The notes beneath the pieces are model-generated. The model was given only the letters and a program-made list of their open reading frames with translations, was not told the DNA's origin and did no database searches. The translations under genes were made by a program, and so were the position numbers. Of a stretch of DNA of 64,000 nt, positions 49,601-62,818 are shown in pieces. Source of the DNA: Monoplex corrugatus (Eukaryota; Mollusca; Gastropoda; Littorinimorpha; Ranellidae); NCBI GenBank assembly GCA_030674185.1, contig CM060305.1, positions 171,648,334-171,712,333 on the forward strand. The letters run 5' to 3'. Numbering within the stretch: the stretch's first letter is position 1; each line of letters opens with the position of its first letter.

Positions 49601-52195
49601 GGAACACAGACTTGAGACACGACTGGGAACACAGGCTGGGACACAGCTGGACAGCTGGGAATATAGACCTGGGAAACACTACTGGGGAATATAGACCTGG
49701 GGAACACAGACTGGGAACACAGATCTGGGAAACAAGACCTGGGGAACACAGGGGGCACATACCTGGGGAACATAGACCTGGAGAAACAGACTTGGGGAAC
49801 AACCTGGGAACACAGATTTGGGGAACACAGACCTGGGGAACACAGATTGGGGAACACAGACTGGGGAACACAGACTTGGAGAACACAGACCTGGGGAACA
49901 CAGCTGGGGAACACAGCCTGGGAACAGACCTGGGAATATAGACCTGGGGAAAAACATACCTGGGGAAATAGACTGGGGGGGAAGGATAGACTGGGGAACA
50001 CAGGAGAACATAACCTAGGGGGAACACAGGGGAACATAGACCTGGGGGGAACACAGGGGGAAACAGGGGCAAGAAGACCTGGGGGAACACAAGAGGGGAC
50101 ATAGACCTGGGGGAACAAAGGGGAATGGACCTGGGGGAACAAAGGGAACTAAGATCTGGGGGAACACAAGGGGGACATGGGACCTGGGGGGCATAGACTG
50201 AGGGAACATGGCTGGGAAACATAGACGGGGAAATAGACTGGGAAGAACACAAGGGCATAGACCTGGGGAGGAACAGGGAAACATAGACCTGGGGGAACAA
50301 AGGGGGAAAAGATCTGGGGAGAAGCAGGAGGAAACACAAGGGGAACATAGACCGGAAGAACACAAGGGGGAACATAGACTGGGGGACATAAGAGGAACAT
50401 AGACCTGACAGGACACAGGGGGAACACAGATAGGGGAACGAAGAGGGAACATAGACCTTGAGAACACAGGAATAATAGATCGGATAAACACAGACGGGAA
50501 ACATAGACCTGGGGGAACACAGAGGAAAACACAGAGTTGGAAACAACCTGTGGAACACAGAGTGGGGAAACACGGGACAGGGGGAACAGACTTGGGGAAA
50601 ACAAAGGGGAACACAGACTTGGGAACACAGACTTGGGGAACAAGACCTGGGAAACATAGACTGGGGGAACACAGAGGGAACACAGACCTGGAACAAACCT
50701 GGGGGGAACACAGACCTGGGGAACACAGACCTGGGGAACCAACCTGGGGAAACAGACTTGGGAACCAGACCCAGGGGAACACAGACTTGGGAACACAGAC
50801 ACTGGGAAACATAGACCTGGGGGAACACAGGGACAAGACCGGGGAACCAGACTGGGAACACAGACCTGGGAACACAGACTTGGGGAAACAGGAACCAGGA
50901 AACACAGACTTGGGGAACATAGACTTGGGGAACCAGACTTGGGAACACTGAACCTGGGGAAATAGACTGGGGAACACAGCCTGGGGAACACAGGCTTGGG
51001 GAACACAGACCTGGGAACATAGACTGGGGAACAATAGACCTGGGGAAATAAGACCTGGGGGAATACGGACCTGGGGAACATAGACCTGGAGGAAAAGACC
51101 TGGGGAAAAGACCGGGGGAACATAGACCTGGGGAACACAGACCTGCAGGAACATAGACCTGGGGGAACACAGACGGGAATATAGACCTGGGGGAACACAG
51201 GGGGCACATAGACCTGGATGGAACACAGACCTGGGGAAACACAACTTGGGGGAACACAGACTGGGAAACACAGACCTGGGGAACAAAGATCTGGGAACAT
51301 AGACCTGGGGGAACACAGTGGGGAACATACACTGAGGGAACATAGACCTGGGGAACACAGACTTGGGGAAACATACCTGGGGAACACAGATTTGGGGAAC
51401 ACAGACCTGGGGAACACAGATTTGGGGAACACAGACCTGGGGAACACAGACTTGGAGAACACAGACCTGGGGAACACAGGCTTGGGGAACACAGGCCTGG
51501 GGAACAGACCTGGGAATATAGACCTGGGGAAACACATACCTGGGGAATATAGACCTGGGGGAACACAGACCTGGAGGAACATAGACCTGGGGGAAAACAG
51601 ACTTGGGGAACACAGACCTGGGGGAACACAGACCTGGGGAACATAGATCTTGGGAAACAGAGCTGTGGAACATAGACCTGGGGGAATACAGACCTGGGAA
51701 ACATAGACCTGGAGGAACACAGACTTGGGGACATAGACCTGGGGGAACACAGACTGGGGGAACATAGATCTTGGGAAAGAGAGCTGTGGAACATAGAACT
51801 GGGGGAACACAGACCTGGGAACATAGACCTGGGGAACACAGGGGAACATAGACCTGAGGGAACATAGACTGGGGGAACATAGACTCGGGGAACACAGGAG
51901 AACATAACCTAGGGGAACACAGGGGAACATAGACCAGGGGGAACACAGGGGGAACACAGGGGAACATAGAAGACCTGGGGGAACACAAGAGGGACATAGA
52001 CCTGGGGGAACACAAGGGAATGTCGACCTGGGGGAACACAAAGGGAACTAAGATCTGGGGGAACACAAGGGGGACATAGACCTGGGGGAACACAAGGGAA
52101 TGTCAACCTGGGGGAACACAAAGGGAACTAAGACTTGGGGGAACACAAGGGAATGCAGACCTGGGGAAACACAAAGGGAACTAAGACTAGGGGGA
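46611..52195. repeat. 16-bp-based array with ~1.7-kb higher-order repeats
   Basis: The basic unit is GGGGAACACAGACCTG with TAGACC and GACTTG variants and short AAGGGG or AGGGGG spacers. Landmarks recur: ACAGAGTTGG at about 47174, 48771 and 50531, and GAATATAGACCTGG at about 48198, 49657 and 51514. There are therefore at least three higher-order copies. Between those landmarks the middle copy is ~140 bp shorter and full of single-base losses (GACCTGG to GACTGG), and the third copy is slightly affected. Unbroken frames of up to ~800 codons on the minus strand (VCVPQVCVPQ-like) come from the repeat and are not genes. Confidence 0.93.
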
Positions 52196-52892
<697 letters not shown>

Positions 52893-53178
52893 GTACAAGC
52901 TGTGTCCTGTACAAGCTGTGTCCTGTACAAGCTGTGTCCTGTGTCCTGTACAAGCTGTGTCCTGTGTCCTGTAACAAGCTGTGTCCTGTACAAGCTGTGT
53001 CCTGTGTCCTGTACAAGCTGTGTCCTGTACAAGCTGTGTCCTGTGTCTTGTACAAACTGTGTCCTGTACAAGCTGTGTCCTGTACAAACTGTGTCCTGTA
53101 CAAGCTGTGTCCTGTGTCCTGTACAAACTGTGTCCTGTACAAGCTGTGTCCTGTACAAGCTGTGTCCTGTACAAACCT
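52893..53178. repeat. 16-bp minisatellite
   Basis: About 20 units of CTGTGTCCTGTACAAG, some shortened to CTGTGTC. Confidence 0.94.
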
Positions 53179-53274
53179 GGCACTTTTAATCCTGTTTTTC
53201 TTTGTTAGAACTTCAGTTGTCGTCTTGACTTTTCGACGTCCATCCGTTCTGGTTCGCCTGATATCGTAAATTAC

Positions 53275-54645
53275 CTCATAGTCCCTGCCATTCCCGGCAG
53301 GTGATAATAAATTATGAATTACATCATGGGTCCTTGCCATTTCTGGCAGGTGATAATAAATTTTGAATTACATCATGGTCCTTGCCATTTCTGGCAGGTG
53401 ATAATAAATTATGAATTATACCTGGGTCCTTGCCATTTCTGGCAGGTGATAATAAATTATGAATTATACCTTGGTCCTTGCCATTTCTGAAGTGATAATA
53501 AATTATGAATTATGTCTTGGGTCCTTGCCATTTTTGGCAGGTGATAATAAACTATGAATTATGTCTTGGGTCCCTGTCATTCCCTGCAGGTGATAATATA
53601 TTTTGAATTACATCATAGGTCCTTGCCATTTCTGGTAGGTGATAATAAATTATGAATTATGCCTTGGGTCCTTGCCATTTCTGGAAGCTGATAATAAATT
53701 ATGAATTATGCCTTGGGTCCTTGCCATTTCTGGCAGGTGATAATAAATTATGAATTATGTCTTGGGTCCTTGCCATTTTTGGCAGGTGATAATAAATTAT
53801 GAATTATGTCTTGGATCCTTGCCATTTCTGGAAGGTGATAATAAATTATGAATTACATCATGGGTCCTTGCCATTTTTGGCAGGTGATAATAAATTATGA
53901 ATTATGTCTTGGGTCCCTGTCATTCCCTGCAGGTGATAATAAATTATGAATTACATCATGGGTCCTTGCCATTTCTGGCAGGTGATAATAAATTATGAAT
54001 TATGCCTTGGGTCCTTGCCATTTCTGGCAGGTGATAATAAATTATGAATTATGTCTTGGGTCCTTGCCATTTTTGGCAGGTGATAATAAATTATGAATTA
54101 TGTCTTGGGTCCTTGCCATTTTTGGCAGGTGATAATAAATTATGAATTATGCCTTGGGTCCCTGCCATTTCTGGCAGGTGATAATAAATTATGAATTATA
54201 TCTTGGGTCCTTGCCATTTTTGGCAGGTGATAATAAAGTATGAATTATGTCTTGGGTCCTTGCCATTTCTGGCAGGTGATAATAAATTTTGAATTATGGC
54301 TTGGGTCCTTGCCATTTTTGGCAGGTGATAATAAGTTATGAATTATGTCTTGGGTCCTTGCCATTTTTGGCAGGTGATAATAAGTTATGAATTATGTCTT
54401 GGGTCCTTGTCATTTTTGGAAGGTGATAATAAGTTATGAATTATATCTTGGGTCCTTGCCATTTTTGGCAGGTGATAATAAATTATGAATTATGTCTTGG
54501 ATCCCTGTCATTCCCTGCAGGTGATAATAAATTTTGAATTACATCATAGGTCCTTGCCATTTCTGGTAGGTGATAATCAATTATGAATTATGTCTTGAGT
54601 CCCTGTCATTTCTGGCAAGTGGTAATAAATTATGAATTATATCAT
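53275..54645. repeat. 49-bp minisatellite with a hairpin in each unit
   Basis: About 28 units containing CCTTGCCATTTCTGGCAGG and TGATAATAAATTATGAATTA. The first half can fold: TGCCA pairs with TGGCA, and CCTGCC with GGCAGG in the best units. The second half is AT-rich with a short ATAAT/ATTAT symmetry. Variants with TTCCCTGCAGG lose part of the stem. Confidence 0.94.
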
Positions 54646-54729
54646 TTGTGACAATATATACGTTCCACAGAGAAATCTGAATGTAAAACAGCAATATTAT
54701 GCTTATGCCCCTGCTCTCAACAATATTTA

Positions 54730-55321
54730 TGTTCTTCTCTTTCTTTCTTTATCTTCTGTCTGTCTGTCTCTGTCTTTGTCTCTGTCTCTGTCACTGTCTC
54801 TGTCTGATTGTCTGTTTGTATGTGTCTGTCTCTGTATCTGTCTCTCTCTGTGTCTCTGTCTGTTTGTCTCTCCTTGTGTGTGTGTGTGTCTATTTGTCTG
54901 TCTGTCTTTCTCTCTCTCCCCTTTCTTCTTTCCCCCGTCTCTCTCCTTCACTTTATTCTGTCTGTCTGTCTCCCCCTCTCTCTCTTTCTCTACCCAGCTC
55001 TCTGTGTGTTTGTCTTTCTATCTCTGTCCCCTCCCCCCCATTTTTGTGTGTCTGTGTATCTGTGTCTGTGTGTCTGTCTCTGTCTGTCTGTCTGTCTCTG
55101 TCTCTGCCTTTCTGTCTATCTCTCCCCTTCTGTCTGTCTCTCTGTCTCTTCCTCCCCTTCTATCTCCTTCTCTTTCTCCTTTTTTCTGTCTGTCTGTCTA
55201 TTTGTCCGTCTGTCTGTCTGTCTCTCTCACTCCCTCTCTCTCTCTCTCTTTCTCACACTCTCTCGCACACACACACTCTGTCTGTTTGTCTGTCTGTCTG
55301 TCTCTGTCTCTCTGTGCCCCT

Positions 55322-55368
<47 letters not shown>

Positions 55369-55370
55369 AA
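54730..55370. repeat. TCTG/TC-rich low-complexity tract
   Basis: About 640 bp of pyrimidine-rich microsatellite. All three frames are open for long stretches as strings of Leu, Ser, Cys and Val. No coding meaning. Confidence 0.93.
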
Positions 55371-55645
55371 ACGAGTAAAGCGTGAGACTGACAGGAGTGG
55401 GCCATACAGACGGCATGGTGAACTGCCTGCCTGGCGTGCCAGCTCACACACTGCGTATAAACGAGGTGCAGACAGCGCTCACCTGCTGAACGGGCTGAAA
55501 TTGCTTTGACTGGCTATCGGGAGCGATTGTTGGTTCCCCGGACAGCGAGAGTAACGGGCACACATCACCTGGTTTGTCTGCGTGTTCACTCTTAGACACC
55601 GTGTGCTGTGCTGGACATTTTACTGTGGTGAGCTTTGGAATGATT
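55371..55645 (+). promoter_or_regulatory. Possible promoter and leader exon (weak)
   Basis: Unique, fairly CpG-rich sequence with TATAAA at 55456-55461 and a plausible splice donor (CTGTG followed by GTGAGC) near 55628. It is followed by a minisatellite, as an intron could be. No coding sequence is visible. The nearest candidate exon on this strand is at 62819. This is a composition-and-motif guess only. Confidence 0.2.
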
Positions 55646-56935
55646 GTTTATGCTACACTCTGTAATTATAGTTACGGCAATTTGATGGCTAATGGAGTTA
55701 TTTTTCTATGCTACACTCTGTAATTATAGTTATTTGATAGCTAATGGAGTTATTTTTCTATGCTACACTCTGTAATTATAGTTACGGCAATTTGATAGCT
55801 AATAGAGTTATTTTTCTATGCTACACTCTGTAATTATAGTTATTTGATAGCTAATGGAGTTATTTTTCTATGCTACACTCTGTAATTATAGTTACGGCAA
55901 TTTGATAGCTAATAGAGTTATTTTTCTATGCTACACTCTGTAATTATAGTTATTTGATAGCTAATGGAGTTATTTTTCTATGCTACACTCTGTAATTATA
56001 GTTACGGCAATTTGATAGCTAGTGGAGTTATTTTTCTATGCTACACTCTGTAATTATAGTTATTTGATAGGTAATGGAGTGATTTTTCTATGCTACACTC
56101 TAATTATAGTTATTTGATAGCTAATGGAGTTATTTTTCTATGCTACACTCTGTAATTATAGTTATTTGATAGCTAATGGAGTTATTTTTCTATGCTACAC
56201 TCTGTAATTATAGTTACAGCAATTTGATAGCTAATGGAGTTATTTTTCTATGCTACACTTTGTTATTATAGTTACGGCAATTTGATAGCTAATGGAGTTA
56301 TTTTTCTATGCTACACTCTGTAGTTATAGTTACGGCAATTTGATAGCTAATGGAGTTATTTTTCTATGCTACACTCTGTAATTATAGTTATTTGATAGCT
56401 AATGGAGTTATTTTTCTATGCTATACTCTGTAATTATAGTTATTTGATAGCTAATGGAGTTATTTTTCTATGCTACACTCTGTAATTATAGTTATTTGAT
56501 AGGTAATAGAGTTATTTTTCTATGCTACACTCTGTAATTATAGTTATTTAATAGCTAATAGAGTTATTTTTCTATGCTGCACTCTGTAATTATAGTTATT
56601 TGATAGCTAATAGAGTTATTTTTCTATGCTACACTCTGTAATTATAGTTACGGCAATTTGATAGCTAATAGAGTTATTTTTCTATGCTACACTCTGTAAT
56701 TATAGTTACGGCATATTTGAAGTTAGTGAAGTTACTGTCTGTGCTAAACACTGTAATTAGAATTATGACATAGTTATGATTAGTTCAGTTATTGTCTACG
56801 CTAAACACTGTAATTAGAATTATGACATAGTTATGATTAGTTCAGTTATTGTCTATGCTAAACACTGTGATTAGAATTATGACATAGTTATGATTAGTTC
56901 AGTTATTGTCTACGCTAAAGTCTGTTTTTGTTCCA
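55646..56935. repeat. 50/58-bp minisatellite and diverged 57-bp neighbour
   Basis: Units contain TATGCTACACTCTGTAATTA. A long form (58 bp) includes ACGGCAAT and a short form (50 bp) lacks it. Between 55646 and about 56040 the forms alternate strictly, giving a ~108-bp dimer; beyond that they mix. From about 56710 four diverged 57-bp units (AACACTGTAATTAGAATTAT) form the right edge. Confidence 0.93.
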
Positions 56936-57499
56936 TATTAAAGTGTACGTTTGAATTTGTTAAATGTATTTTATATTTGACAACGATTTCAAAACGTTGG
57001 AAGAAAAGGAGTAACTATAATTACAGCAAGTCTTATGCTTCGTGAAGTTAACTTCTGTGCTGAAGGTGGAATTATGTCATATTAATTTAGGTTGTGTTTA
57101 TATATCGTACTTATACTACAGAAAAGGCTGGGGAAAAAGCACTGTAATCAAAATGACATAATTAGGACATGACTTATATTTAGTGGACTGAGAGTCTGCT
57201 AAAAGCTTACCGATGACATCAGTGAACGTGGCCAAGTGTTTACTGACTGGGACATCGTAAGTTCCAGTCTTCATCAGTCCAAAACAAGTTACACTGGAGT
57301 GTTACGGCCTCCACCGGGTCCCTTCCGTAGGTGACCGTGCTACCACACAGTCAAATCTCATCCACTTTATGCTTGCGTCATTGAAGATATTGCTTCAATC
57401 TACTGACCAACACTACAGGTGTTTATATTTCTCGGGCCTGTTTCACGATTTATTGTGAAAGTGAGCGTTGAGTAAGGACTGGTCAAAGAATGTCAGTCT
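56936..57499. other. Unique sequence without recognised genes
   Basis: Nothing recognised on either strand. Confidence 0.5.
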
Positions 57500-57722
57500 G
57501 TAATGGAACAGCATAGAATCATCACTATCGTCCTCATTGTCATCATCATTATCGTCCTCATTGTCATCATCACTATCGTCCTCATTGTCATCATCACTAT
57601 CGTCCTCATTGTCATCATCACTGTCGTCCTCATTGTCATCATCACTATCGTCCTCATTGTCATCATCACCATCGTCCTCATTGTCATCATCACTGTCGTC
57701 CTCATTGTCATCATCGTAACCA
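57500..57722. repeat. 24-bp repeat, acidic when read on the minus strand
   Basis: Nine or so units of CATCATCACTATCGTCCTCATTGT. A minus-strand frame from ATG at 57796 to 57443 (117 codons) reads it as repeating DDDNEDDS between short unique ends. A coding role is possible but unsupported: no domain, no splice context and no homologue recognised. Confidence 0.9.
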
Positions 57723-57841
57723 TGAGAACTTTTCCCAGGTTCTGTGTCCGGTAGGTTTTGTCCTGCAGTTCTGACAGTCATGTTTCTGCTGCACACTTAT
57801 TGCTGATTATGGACTCCCATTATATATATATGCATTGTATA

Positions 57842-57906
57842 TGTGTGTATGTATGTATGTATGTATGTATGTATGTATGTATGTATGTATGTATGTATGT
57901 ATGTAT
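57842..57906. repeat. TATG tetranucleotide microsatellite
   Basis: About 16 uninterrupted GTAT steps. Confidence 0.97.
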
Positions 57907-57996
57907 TGTGGTCGCGTGTTATGAACAATAGCAGGAATTTGCATAAGGTGAATACCCACCGCCTCCCCCCCCCCCTCCCTATGCTCAACTACTGTC

Positions 57997-58008
57997 CACG
58001 TGACGTCA
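57997..58008. promoter_or_regulatory. Overlapping E-box and CRE palindromes
   Basis: CACGTGACGTCA joins a perfect E-box (CACGTG) with a perfect cAMP-response element (TGACGTCA) in a unique, CpG-containing stretch (57907-58385) that has no other annotation. These are consensus sites for bHLH and bZIP factors in animals. The match may be chance. Confidence 0.3.
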
Positions 58009-58385
58009 GCGTAACGAACAACTGCGGTGTATCGTCAGCAGCATTGTGGGAATATTTTCAGGCGGTGTTGTTCCAGCACACGGCTGTCTGCCGCCACTCT
58101 CACAGATCCCGCGCTGAGCCAAATGTGAACCAGCGGAACGAAAAGCAAAATGGTCACACCATACTTTACAGTTTCGTCTTTTACAAAGAGATTAGTAGAG
58201 ACGTGTGTTAACGCTCTATCGGTGTACTCACCACTATCGGTATATTTCGTTGAAAACAGCATACACAATATTTTCGAAATCTAAAACTTAACCGTTTCAA
58301 CACATTGCTTCGGAAGGTTATAAATATGTACACAGTGAAAATCAAAAGGTCCGGAATAAGTTAGAAATGCACTCATTTAAAATTA

Positions 58386-59307
58386 ATAACTCTCTTCCTG
58401 ATGTTAATTGACAGGCATTTGTTGGTAAGAATGCTTGTCATCTTCTTGAATGCTGTTTTGGTTTGGCCGATTCTGCTGGCTATTTCTGATGTGCATCTGC
58501 CGTCTGGTGAAATGATTGTTCCCAGGTCATCATCATCATCATCAGGTGCCCTGCCGCATGGCGTTGGCGACCATGGACTTCCAACCATCTCTATCTCTCG
58601 TTGCCTCCAGCATCTCCCCCACCCTCCTCATCCCCAGCCAATATGCAAGTCCGTCCACCATTCTCTCCCTGGGTCTACCTGGTGCTCTCTTTCCCTCCAG
58701 CTTTGCCGTTGTGACCAGGTGCTCCAAATCGCCCTTCCTCATAAAATGACCTATAAATGTTGCTTGTCTTTTCCTAATCTTCCTTATGAGTGATCTACTT
58801 ATGCCTGCCTCCATCAAGACTGTCTCGTTTGTTTTCTTTGCTGTCCATGGAACTCTCAACATTCTTCTGAGAAACCACATCTCGGCTGCATGTGTTGGTA
58901 AGAATGCTTGACATCTTCTTGAATGCTGTTTTGGCCTGGCCGATTCTGCCAGCTATTTCCGATGTGCATCTGCCCTCTGATGAAATGACCGTTCCCAGGT
59001 ATTTGAACTTATTAACCTGTGTCAAGGTTGTGCCATTTGCTGTTATTTTGCATGAGGGGATTTCATGTTTTTTACTGATCACCATGACTTCAGTCTTCCT
59101 GCTGTTTAGTTCCAACCCCTTACTTTTGCTTTCTATTTCTAGTATATTCACAAGGTTTTGTAGGTCCCTTTCATTTTCTGCAATTAGCACGGTGTCATCT
59201 GCGTACCCAATGTTGTTTATCATTTTCCCTCCAACCTTTAATCCAGAGTCTTCTTCTAGGTTTCTAATGATGTTTTCGCTATATAGTGAAAACAGATCTG
59301 GTGACAT
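58386..59307 (-). mobile_element. Rearranged RTE-1 LINE fragments
   Basis: At least two RTE-1 pieces on the minus strand. Bases 58386-58527 are an internal segment (YLGTIISPDGRC region) abutting the TCA-type tail of another copy at 58528. From there to 58880 runs the C-terminal domain (HFMRKGDLEHLVTT, WFLRRMLRVPWTA). After an internal deletion near 58888, RT sequence continues to 59307 (NIGYADDTVLIAEN, LNSRKTEVMVISK), where SPDLFSLY ends at the edge of the 30-bp array. None can encode a complete protein. Confidence 0.85.
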
Positions 59308-62300
59308 GTAGTAATGGTTTGCCTCCTATAGATGGTGACCAGAATGTTGTCCTTCCTATAGATGGTGACAGATGTGTTGTCCATCCTATAGATGGTGATC
59401 AGTGTGTTGTCCATCCTGTAGATGGTGACCAATGTGTTGTCCATCCTATAGATGGTGACCAGTGTGTTGTCCATCCTATAGATGGTGACTGATGTGTTGT
59501 CCATCCTATAGATGGTGACCAGTGTGTTGTCCATCCTATAGATGGTGATTCATGTGTTGTCCATCCTATAGATGGTGACCAGTGTGTTGTCCATCCTATA
59601 GATGGTGACAAGTGTGTTGTCCATCCTATAGATGGTGACCAGTGTGTTGTCCATCCTATAGATGGTGACTGATGTGTTGTCCATCCTATAGATGGTGACT
59701 GATGTGTTGTCCATCCTATAGATGGTGACTGATGTGTTGTCCATCCTAGAGATGGTGACCAGTGTGTTGTCCATCCTATAGATGGTGACAAGTGTGTTGT
59801 CCATCCTATAGATGGTGACCAGTGTGTTGTCCATCCTATAGATGGTGACCAGTGTGTTGTCCATCCTATAGATGGTGACCAGTGTGTTGTCCATCCTATA
59901 GATGGTGACTGATGTGTTGTCCATTCTATAGATGGTGACCAGTGTGTTGATCATCCTATAGATGGTGACTGATGTGTTGTCCTTCCTATAGATGGTGACC
60001 AGTGTGTTGTCCATCCTATAGATGGTGACCAGTGTGTTGTCCTTCCTATAGATGGTGACCAGTGTGTTGTCCTTCCTATAGATGGTGACTAGTGTGTTGT
60101 CCATCCTATAGATGGTGACTGATGTGTTGTCCATTCTATAGATGGTGACTGATGTGTTGTCCATCCTATAGATGATGACCAGTGTGTTGTCCATCCTATA
60201 GATGGTGACTGATGTATTGTCCATCCTATAGATGGTGACTGATGTGTTGTCCATCCTATAGATGGTGACCAGTGTGTTGTCCATCCTATAGATGGTGACT
60301 GATGTGTTGTCCATCCTATAGATGGTGACCAGTGTGTTGTCCTTCCTATAGATGGTGACCAATGTGTTGTCCATCCTATAGATGGTGACCAATGTGTTGT
60401 CCATCCTATAGATGGTGACTGATGTGTTCTCCATCCTATAGATGGTGACCAGTGTGTTGTCCATCCTATAGATGGTGACTGATGTGTTGTCCATCCTATA
60501 GATGGTGACCAGTGTGTTGTCCATCCTATAGATGGTGACCAGTGTGTTGTCCATCCTATAGATGGTGACCAGTGTGTTGTCCATCCTATAGATGGTGACC
60601 AGTGTGTTGTCCATCCTATAGATGGTGACCAGTGTGTTGTCCATCCTATAGATGGTGACTGGTGTGTTGTCCATCCTATAGATGGTGACTGATGTGTTGT
60701 CCATCCTATAGATGGTGACTGATGTGTTGTCCATCCTATAGATGGTGACCAGTGTGTTGTCCATCCTATAGATGGTGACCAGTGTGTTGTCCATCCTATA
60801 GATGGTGACTGATGTGTTATCCATCCTATAGATGATGACCAGTGTGTTGTCTAACCTATAGATGGTGACCAGTGTGTTGTCTATCCTATAGATGGTGACC
60901 AATGTGTTGTCCATCCTATAGATGGTGACCAGTGTGTTGTCCTTCCTATATATGGTGACCAGTGTGTTGTCCTTCCTATAGATGGTGACCAGTGTGTTGT
61001 CCATCCTATAGATGGTGACCAGTGTGTTGTCCATCCTATAGATGGTGACCAGTGTGTTGTCCATCCTATAGATGGTGACCAGTGTGTTGTCCATCCTATA
61101 GATGGTGACTGATGTGTTGTCCTTCCTATAGATGGTGACCAGTGTGTTGTCCATCCTATAGATGGTGACTGATGTGTTGTCCATCCTATAGATGGTGACT
61201 GATGTGTTGTCCATCCTATAGATTGTGACTGATGTGTTGTCCATCCTATAGATGTGACCAGTGTGTTGTCCATCCTATAGATGGTGACTGATGTGTTGTC
61301 CATCCTATAGATGGTGACTGATGTGTTGTCCATCCTATAGATGGTGACCAGTGTGTTGTCCATCCTATAGATAGTGACCAGTGTGTTGTCCATCCTATAG
61401 ATGGTGACCAATGTGTTGTCCATCCTATAGATGGTGACTAGTGTGTTGATCATCCTATAGATGGTGACCAGTGTGTTGTCCATCCTATAGATGGTGACTG
61501 ATGTGTTGTTCATCCTATAGATGGTGACCAGTGTGTTGATCATCCTATAGATGGTGACCAGTGTGTTGTCCATCCTATAGATGGTGACCAATGTGTTGTC
61601 CATCTTATAGATAGTGACCAGTGTGTTGTCCATCCTATTGATGGTGACCAGTGTGTTGTCCATCCTATAGATGGTGACTGATGTGTTGTCCATCCTATAG
61701 ATGGTGACTGATGTGTTGTCCATCCTATAGATGGTGACTGATGTGTTGTCCATCCTATAGATGGTGACTGATGTGTTGTTCATTCTATAGATGGTGACTG
61801 ATGTGTTGTTCATCCTATAGATGGTGACTGATGTGTTGTTCATCCTATAGATGGTGACTGATGTGTTGTCCATCCTATAGATGGTGACTGATGTGTTGTT
61901 CATTGTATAGATGGTGACTGATGTGTTGTCCATCCTATAGATGGTGACTGATGTGTTGTCCATCCTATAGATGGTGACTGATGTGTTGTTCATCCTATAG
62001 ATGGTGACTGATGTGTTGTCCATCCTATAGATGGTGACTGATGTGTTGTCCATCCTATAGATGGTGACCAGTGTGTTGATCATCCTATAGATGGTAGCCA
62101 GTGTGTTGTCCATCCTATAGATGGTGACCAGTGTGTTGTCCATCCTATAGATGGTGACCAGTGTGTTGTCCATCCTATAGATGGTGACTGATGTGTTGTT
62201 CATCCTATAGATGGTGACCAGTGTGTTGTCCATCCTATAGATGGTGACTGATGTGTTTTCCATCCTATAGATGGTGACCAGTGTGTCGTCCATCCTATAG

Positions 62301-62570
62301 ATGGTGACTGATGTGTTGTCCATCCTATAGATGGTGACCAGTGTGTTGTCCATCCTATAGATGGTGACCAGTGTGTTGTCCATCCTATAGATGGTGACTG
62401 ATGTGTTGTCCATCCTATAGATGGTGACCAGTGTGTTGTCCATCCTATAGATGGTGACTGATGTGTTGTCCATCCTATAGATGGTGACCAGTGTGTTGTC
62501 CATCCTATAGATGGTGACCAGTGTGTTGTCCATCCTATAGATGGTGACCAGTGTGTCGTCCATCCTACAA
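59308..62570. repeat. 30-bp satellite array (second family)
   Basis: About 108 units of 30 bp containing TTGTCCATCCTATAGATGGT, in two main forms (GACCAGTG and GACTGATG), unrelated to the 30-bp family at 42319. One 29-bp unit near 61250 breaks the frame. On the minus strand two long frames read MDNTLVTIYR or MDNTSVTIYR repeated for over 500 codons each; another frame reads GWTTHQSPSI. No start context, unique domain or flanking exon supports translation. Confidence 0.95.
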
Positions 62571-62818
62571 GCAGGTTGCAACTGTCAGTTAACAACAGTA
62601 CTGCCTTTATCCAGAACCTCCTACACACCACGCACTTGCATACACACACGCACGAACACATGCACATACGAAAGGCAGTGTGTTGCACTTATGGACAAAC
62701 ACATGAATGTATATGTATAAAATGTGTACTCGTGCACAGACATGTTGATGCATATAGACGTGATGTGTTACTAGAAATGTCATCGTCAAAGATTTGAACC
62801 TGTGTGCTTCATTCCAAG

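Noticed and set aside
46498..52093. Minus-strand frames of 455-808 codons resembling Pro/Cys/Val repeat proteins
   Set aside because: A 16-bp unit makes all three frames cycle through the same reading, and frames overlap massively. No unique region is associated with them.
54632..55509. Leu/Ser/Cys-rich frames over 220 codons
   Set aside because: TCTG/TC microsatellite read in different frames.
57443..57796. Acidic 117-codon frame as a genuine gene
   Set aside because: The core is a 24-bp repeat; flanking codons show no domain or splice signals. Kept only as a note on the repeat.
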